From Synergistaceae bacterium (GTDB lineage Bacteria > Synergistota > Synergistia > Synergistales > Aminobacteriaceae), in assembly GCA_031289165.1 (NCBI GenBank), contig JAITPZ010000292.1, positions 1-9,859 on the forward strand: a stretch of 9,859 bases of DNA, in the 5' to 3' direction. The position numbers and the translations under genes are program-made. Below the pieces are notes generated by a model. That model made no database searches. It worked only from the letters and a program-made list of their open reading frames with translations, and was not told the DNA's origin. Position 1 is the first letter of the stretch. Each line of letters opens with the position of its first letter. Below are positions 6,850 through 9,859 of this stretch, in pieces.

Positions 6850-7679
6850 GCGAAGAAACCGTCGCTGCGGCGGCATCAAATGATGCTTCCCCGACGCCGC
6901 CGAGCTTCAGCGTCGAGGTGAAGAGCGTCAGCCGTGTTTTTCGGGATTCTTACGGGAACGGCGTTACCGCGCTCGACAACGTGAGCCTTTCCGTGCGCAA
7001 AGGGGAGTTCGTCTCCCTGATCGGTCCGTCGGGGTGCGGCAAGACGACGCTTCTGAGGCTGATCGCCGGACTCGACAGCCCCCAGGAGGGCGAGGTTTTG
7101 GTCGAGGGAAACCCCGTCACGGGCACGAGCCATGAGCGCGGGTACGTTTTTCAGCAGGCCAACCTGTTTCCTTGGGAGACGGTGGAGGAGAACATCGCCT
7201 TCGGCCTGAAGGCGCGGGGCGTGTACGACCAGTACCGCGACGACGTGGCGGAGTACATCGAGATGGCCGGGCTGAAGGGGTTCGAGCGGACGTACCCGCA
7301 TCAGATATCCGGCGGCATGGCGCAGCGCGCCTCTCTGGCGCGCGCCCTGATCAACAGGCCGAAGGCGCTGCTTCTGGACGAGCCGCTGGGGGCGCTCGAC
7401 TCGTTCACGAGGATGGACCTGCAGGAGAAGCTGCTGGAACTCTGGCAGAAGTTCTCGGCGACGGTGATTCTCGTGACCCACGACATCGACGAGGCGGTGT
7501 ACCTGAGCGACCGCATCGTCATCATGACCCCGAGGCCCGGAAAGATCAGCGAGCTTCTCGACGCCGACTACCCGCGCCCCAGAAACAGGAGCAGCGCCCG
7601 GTTCGTCGAACTGCGCAACAGGGTGCTCGAAAAATTCCACCTCGCCGGCGCGGAGTCCCAGGCGGAGTACGCGATATAG
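6846..7679 (+). CDS. SsuB/TauB-like ABC transporter ATPase
   Basis: This 277-residue cytoplasmic ATPase powers the permease pair encoded immediately upstream. It has Walker A GPSGCGKTT (residues 60-68), Q-loop VFQQANLFPW (101-110), signature SGGM (155-158), Walker B ALLLDEPLGALD (174-185) and the switch His212 in VTHDIDEA. All belong to the nitrate/sulfonate/taurine ATPase group. The signature begins ISGGM rather than the usual LSGGM, a conservative change. An extra poorly conserved leader of about 20 residues rich in Ala, Ser and Pro precedes the nucleotide-binding domain. Its ATG overlaps the permease stop (ATGA) and GAGGGGG lies 8 bases upstream. It completes a four-gene transporter operon, and a 121-base gap with a hairpin follows. 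Confidence 0.94.
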   Translation: MSEETVAAAASNDASPTPPSFSVEVKSVSRVFRDSYGNGVTALDNVSLSVRKGEFVSLIGPSGCGKTTLLRLIAGLDSPQEGEVLVEGNPVTGTSHERGYVFQQANLFPWETVEENIAFGLKARGVYDQYRDDVAEYIEMAGLKGFERTYPHQISGGMAQRASLARALINRPKALLLDEPLGALDSFTRMDLQEKLLELWQKFSATVILVTHDIDEAVYLSDRIVIMTPRPGKISELLDADYPRPRNRSSARFVELRNRVLEKFHLAGAESQAEYAI

Positions 7680-7736
7680 GGGACCGCTCCGGCCTTTCGA
7701 TCATTCTCTCCCGCGCTTCCCTCACCCCTGCCCCTG

Positions 7737-7766
7737 CCCCTCTTCCGGGGGAGAGGGGGAATTTTT
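7737..7766 (+). terminator. Hairpin with T-run between the ABC ATPase and cysK genes
   Basis: CCCCTCT (7737-7743) pairs perfectly with AGAGGGG (7752-7758) around an 8-base loop, followed by GAA and TTTTT (7762-7766). It reads as a modest intrinsic terminator or attenuator for the transporter operon. The C-rich left side is preceded by repeated CCCCTG units (7725-7736). This looks like a type of short intergenic repeat (C-rich arm, purine-rich G arm) common in many bacterial genomes, so it may be a repeat copy with only incidental terminator shape. The rest of the 121-base gap (7680-7800) shows only the cysK ribosome site, GGAAAGGAATGG, at 7785-7796. Confidence 0.5.
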
Positions 7767-7800
7767 CCTTGTGATTTTAAAATTGGAAAGGAATGGAACG

Positions 7801-8742
7801 ATGGCAAAATACGCGACAAAGCTGACTCAGCTTATAGGAAATACGCCCCTTCTGCAGCTCACCGACTACAGCCGGGAAAACGGGTTGAAGGCCAGGTTGA
7901 TCGCCAAGCTGGAGTATTTCAACCCCCTGAGCTCCGTGAAGGACCGCATCGCTCTGGCGATGATCGAGGACGCGGAGGTCAGCGGAAAGATAAATAAGGA
8001 AACGATCATCATTGAGCCGACCAGCGGAAACACGGGCATCGGGCTCGCGTTTGTGGCGGCGTCCAGGGGGTATCGCCTGATTCTCACCATGCCGGACTCC
8101 ATGAGCGTGGAGCGGAGGAATTTATTGAAGGCGCTGAATGCGGAGCTGGTGCTTACGCCCGGTAAGGACGGAATGAAGGGCGCGATTAAAAAGGCGGAGG
8201 AGCTGTCTCTCCAGTTTCCAAACTCGTTCATCCCCCAGCAGTTCGACAATCCGGCAAACGTCAGGATACACAGGGAGACGACGGCCGTCGAAATATGGGA
8301 CGACCTGGAAGGGGAGGTGGACGCGTTTGTCGCCGGCGTGGGGACGGGCGGGACGATTACGGGCGTCGGCGAGGTTCTGAAACAGAGAAAGGCCGACGTG
8401 AAAATTTTTGCCGTGGAGCCGTTCGACTCGCCCGTGCTTTCCGGCGGCGTTCCCGGCCCGCACAAAATTCAGGGCATCGGCGCGGGGTTCATTCCCAAAG
8501 TTTTGAACGTAGACGTGATCGACGAGATATACAGGGTGCGATCGGAGGAGGCCTTCCAGACCGCGCAGGACCTGGCGAGAACGGAGGGGCTGCTCGTCGG
8601 CATATCGTCCGCGGCAGCGGCGTACGCGGCGACAAAAATCGCGCTGCGCCCGGAGTTCGAGGGCAAAACTATCGTGGCCCTGCTGCCGGATACGGGCGAG
8701 CGGTATTTGTCCACAACGCTGTTCGACAGCATTCCACATTAA
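7801..8742 (+). CDS. cysK: Cysteine synthase (O-acetylserine sulfhydrylase), PLP-dependent
   Basis: This 313-residue fold-type II PLP enzyme makes cysteine from O-acetylserine and sulfide in the cytoplasm. Marks in order are LIGNTPLLQL, PLP-binding Lys47 in NPLSSVKDR, the substrate loop TSGNTGIGLA, MPDSMSVERR, the phosphate-binding GTGGTITGVG, HKIQGIGAGFIP (typical of CysK rather than cystathionine beta-synthase), GISSAAAA (usually GISSGAA) and LLPDTGERYLST. Length is normal and there is no regulatory extension. The ATG at 7801 follows AAGGA by 8 bases; an in-frame GTG at 7771 lies too far upstream. Its placement 18 bases before the nitrogenase-like component 1 gene, with no terminator between, suggests it captures sulfide released by that enzyme. 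That link is inferred, and it could act on another thiol. Confidence 0.92.
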   Translation: MAKYATKLTQLIGNTPLLQLTDYSRENGLKARLIAKLEYFNPLSSVKDRIALAMIEDAEVSGKINKETIIIEPTSGNTGIGLAFVAASRGYRLILTMPDSMSVERRNLLKALNAELVLTPGKDGMKGAIKKAEELSLQFPNSFIPQQFDNPANVRIHRETTAVEIWDDLEGEVDAFVAGVGTGGTITGVGEVLKQRKADVKIFAVEPFDSPVLSGGVPGPHKIQGIGAGFIPKVLNVDVIDEIYRVRSEEAFQTAQDLARTEGLLVGISSAAAAYAATKIALRPEFEGKTIVALLPDTGERYLSTTLFDSIPH

Positions 8743-8760
8743 CAACGAGGGGGAAAACGA

Positions 8761-9859
8761 ATGAGTTATTTTCAGAGCAACGAACCGCCCGTCCGCGAAC
8801 GGCGTCTCCACTCCTGCATCGTGTACGGAGGCACGCTCTGCGGGATGGCGGCTAAAAGCGGGCGGTGTCGCCACCTTCAGGACGGGGAACGCAGTTTTTC
8901 GCAGGGCTCCATATGTCTGCTGCTTCCGGCGATTTCCATGCTCAACAGCCTGCCGGACAACGTCACCCTGGTTCATGGGGCCGTGGGGTGCGGTGCGTGC
9001 TCGCATTCGCAGAACGCCAACACGCGCTCCGGCGGTTCCTCCCGCTTCGGCGTCGTCAGGGATGCGATGTGGCTTTCCACCGCCCTGAACGAGACGGACG
9101 TCATTGCCGGCGCGGAGGATAAGCTGTTTGACGCGATTATCGAGGCGGACAGGCTGTACCACCCCAAAACGCTCACCGTCGTCGCGAGCTGCGTGCCCGG
9201 AATTATCGGAGATGACGTCGACGGCGTCATTGAAAGGGCGCAGCCGCAGGTGGCGGCGCGCATCATACCGGTGCACTGCGAGGGGTTCAAAACAAAAATA
9301 TGGGCCACTGCCTACGACGTCGTCTATCACGGTCTGGGCCGAACCCTTCTGGAGGACCCGCCCGGAGTCGAGCCGATCATCAAGGACGAGCTTCAAGACA
9401 CGAAGCTGCAATATCAGAAGGCCCGGACCGTCAATCTCTTCAGCGTTTCCTCCATGGGGCGCGCGGACGAGTTGGAGCTGATTCGCTGCCTCAACGCGCT
9501 GGATCTGGACGTAAACACGTTCCCGAACTTCGCGGAGCCGGAGCGAATGTACAGGCTGAAGTACGCGGCGCTGTCGATCAGCACATGCCCGACCCATGAC
9601 GACTATTTCCTCACCTGGCTCGAAGAGAAATACGGGATCCCCTATATATTGAAGCACATGCCCATCGGCATCGAAAACACGAACGCCTGGATACGCGATG
9701 TCGCCGGACGGCTCGGCAGGGAGGCGATCGGAGAAAGGCTGATCGCGCGTGAGAGCGCCGAACTCGACAGAGCGCTCGAAAGGTACCGGGAATTTTTCAC
9801 AGGCAAAACCGTGTTCATCAGCGCGGGCGAATTTCGCGCGTTGGCGACAGCGAGGCTCA
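8761..9859 (+). CDS. Nitrogenase component 1-like protein, NifD-type (3' end cut by window)
   Basis: The frame stays open from the ATG at 8761 (GAGGGGG 7 bases upstream) to the window edge: 366 residues, C-terminus missing. It belongs to the NifD/NifK/NflD superfamily of Fe-S catalytic subunits reduced by a NifH-type protein. Visible landmarks are LVHGAVGCG (Cys77), ASCVPGIIGDD (Cys144) and Cys52 (25 residues before Cys77; Cys36 is an alternative), matching the three P-cluster Cys positions. Next are IPVHCEGF, a NifD-type feature, and ISTCPTHDDYF, whose Cys276 aligns with the cofactor-ligand Cys275 of NifD (LVHCYRSMNYI). Aligning from CEGF, nitrogenase Gln191 and His195 become Trp and Tyr, and Arg96 becomes Asn. 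Dinitrogen reduction is therefore unlikely. The His cofactor ligand lies beyond the window. The closest characterised idea is the MarD subunit of methylthio-alkane reductase; the substrate is unknown. Confidence 0.88.
   Translation, partial: MSYFQSNEPPVRERRLHSCIVYGGTLCGMAAKSGRCRHLQDGERSFSQGSICLLLPAISMLNSLPDNVTLVHGAVGCGACSHSQNANTRSGGSSRFGVVRDAMWLSTALNETDVIAGAEDKLFDAIIEADRLYHPKTLTVVASCVPGIIGDDVDGVIERAQPQVAARIIPVHCEGFKTKIWATAYDVVYHGLGRTLLEDPPGVEPIIKDELQDTKLQYQKARTVNLFSVSSMGRADELELIRCLNALDLDVNTFPNFAEPERMYRLKYAALSISTCPTHDDYFLTWLEEKYGIPYILKHMPIGIENTNAWIRDVAGRLGREAIGERLIARESAELDRALERYREFFTGKTVFISAGEFRALATARL

Noticed and set aside
8122..9657. A 511-codon open frame on the minus strand, the longest in the window
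   Set aside because: It lies opposite cysK and the NifD-like gene, both with clear family motifs. Its translation is rich in Arg, Val and His with no recognisable domain, typical of antisense shadows in GC-rich DNA.
8761..9859. Assignment as protochlorophyllide or chlorophyllide reductase subunit (BchN/BchY) or CfbD
   Set aside because: The neighbouring NifB- and NifX-like genes and the retained cofactor-type Cys276 argue for a NifB-co-derived cofactor, which those enzymes lack. No tetrapyrrole genes are present.
1..9859. CRISPR arrays, tRNA or rRNA genes, insertion sequences
   Set aside because: I saw no regularly spaced repeats, no tRNA-like cloverleaf segments, and no transposase motifs or terminal inverted repeats; coding genes fill almost the whole window.

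Overview
All ten genes I can support lie on the + strand, in a tightly packed run. The DNA is GC-rich by eye (composition not computed). Two solute-binding proteins have signal peptides without a lipobox cysteine, which fits soluble periplasmic proteins in a diderm (Gram-negative-type) bacterium. A radical-SAM NifB-like enzyme and nitrogenase-like metalloproteins imply anaerobic or microoxic expression. I cannot name the phylum from sequence alone.

Layout. Positions 1-1102 hold the end of a MetI permease and a complete MetQ-type binding protein, the tail of a methionine-type ABC importer. Positions 1109-2911 hold a cofactor-assembly block: a NifX-family protein, a stand-alone NifB-like radical SAM protein, and a second NifX-family protein overlapping nifB by 8 bases. 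Positions 2947-3822 encode a NifH-type reductase. Positions 3903-7679 hold a complete second ABC importer of the nitrate/sulfonate/taurine type: binding protein, two paralogous permeases and an ATPase, with overlapping stops and starts. After a hairpin with a T-run (7737-7766) come a cysteine synthase (7801-8742) and, 18 bases later, a nitrogenase component 1 (NifD-like) protein. That last gene has no stop before the window ends, and on the opposite strand it is shadowed by a long spurious frame.

Interpretation (inference). This looks like a nitrogenase-like sulfur-acquisition locus rather than a nitrogen-fixation locus. The NifD-like protein keeps the cysteines expected for a P-cluster-type centre and the cysteine that aligns with the FeMo-cofactor ligand of NifD. 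It lacks the active-site Gln and His of true nitrogenase, which align with Trp and Tyr, and the Arg after the second P-cluster Cys, which aligns with Asn. A NifB-like gene suggests a NifB-co-derived cofactor. The neighbours are a methionine-type importer, an alkanesulfonate/taurine-type importer and an O-acetylserine sulfhydrylase. The simplest model is uptake of a small organosulfur compound, reductive C-S cleavage by the H/D(K) enzyme, and capture of released sulfide as cysteine. The closest characterised precedent is methylthio-alkane reductase (MarBHDK) of Rhodospirillum rubrum. The gene content here (two NifX-like proteins, a built-in importer, CysK) differs from that operon as I remember it and may mark a distinct, uncharacterised branch. 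The K-type partner would be expected just past the right edge.
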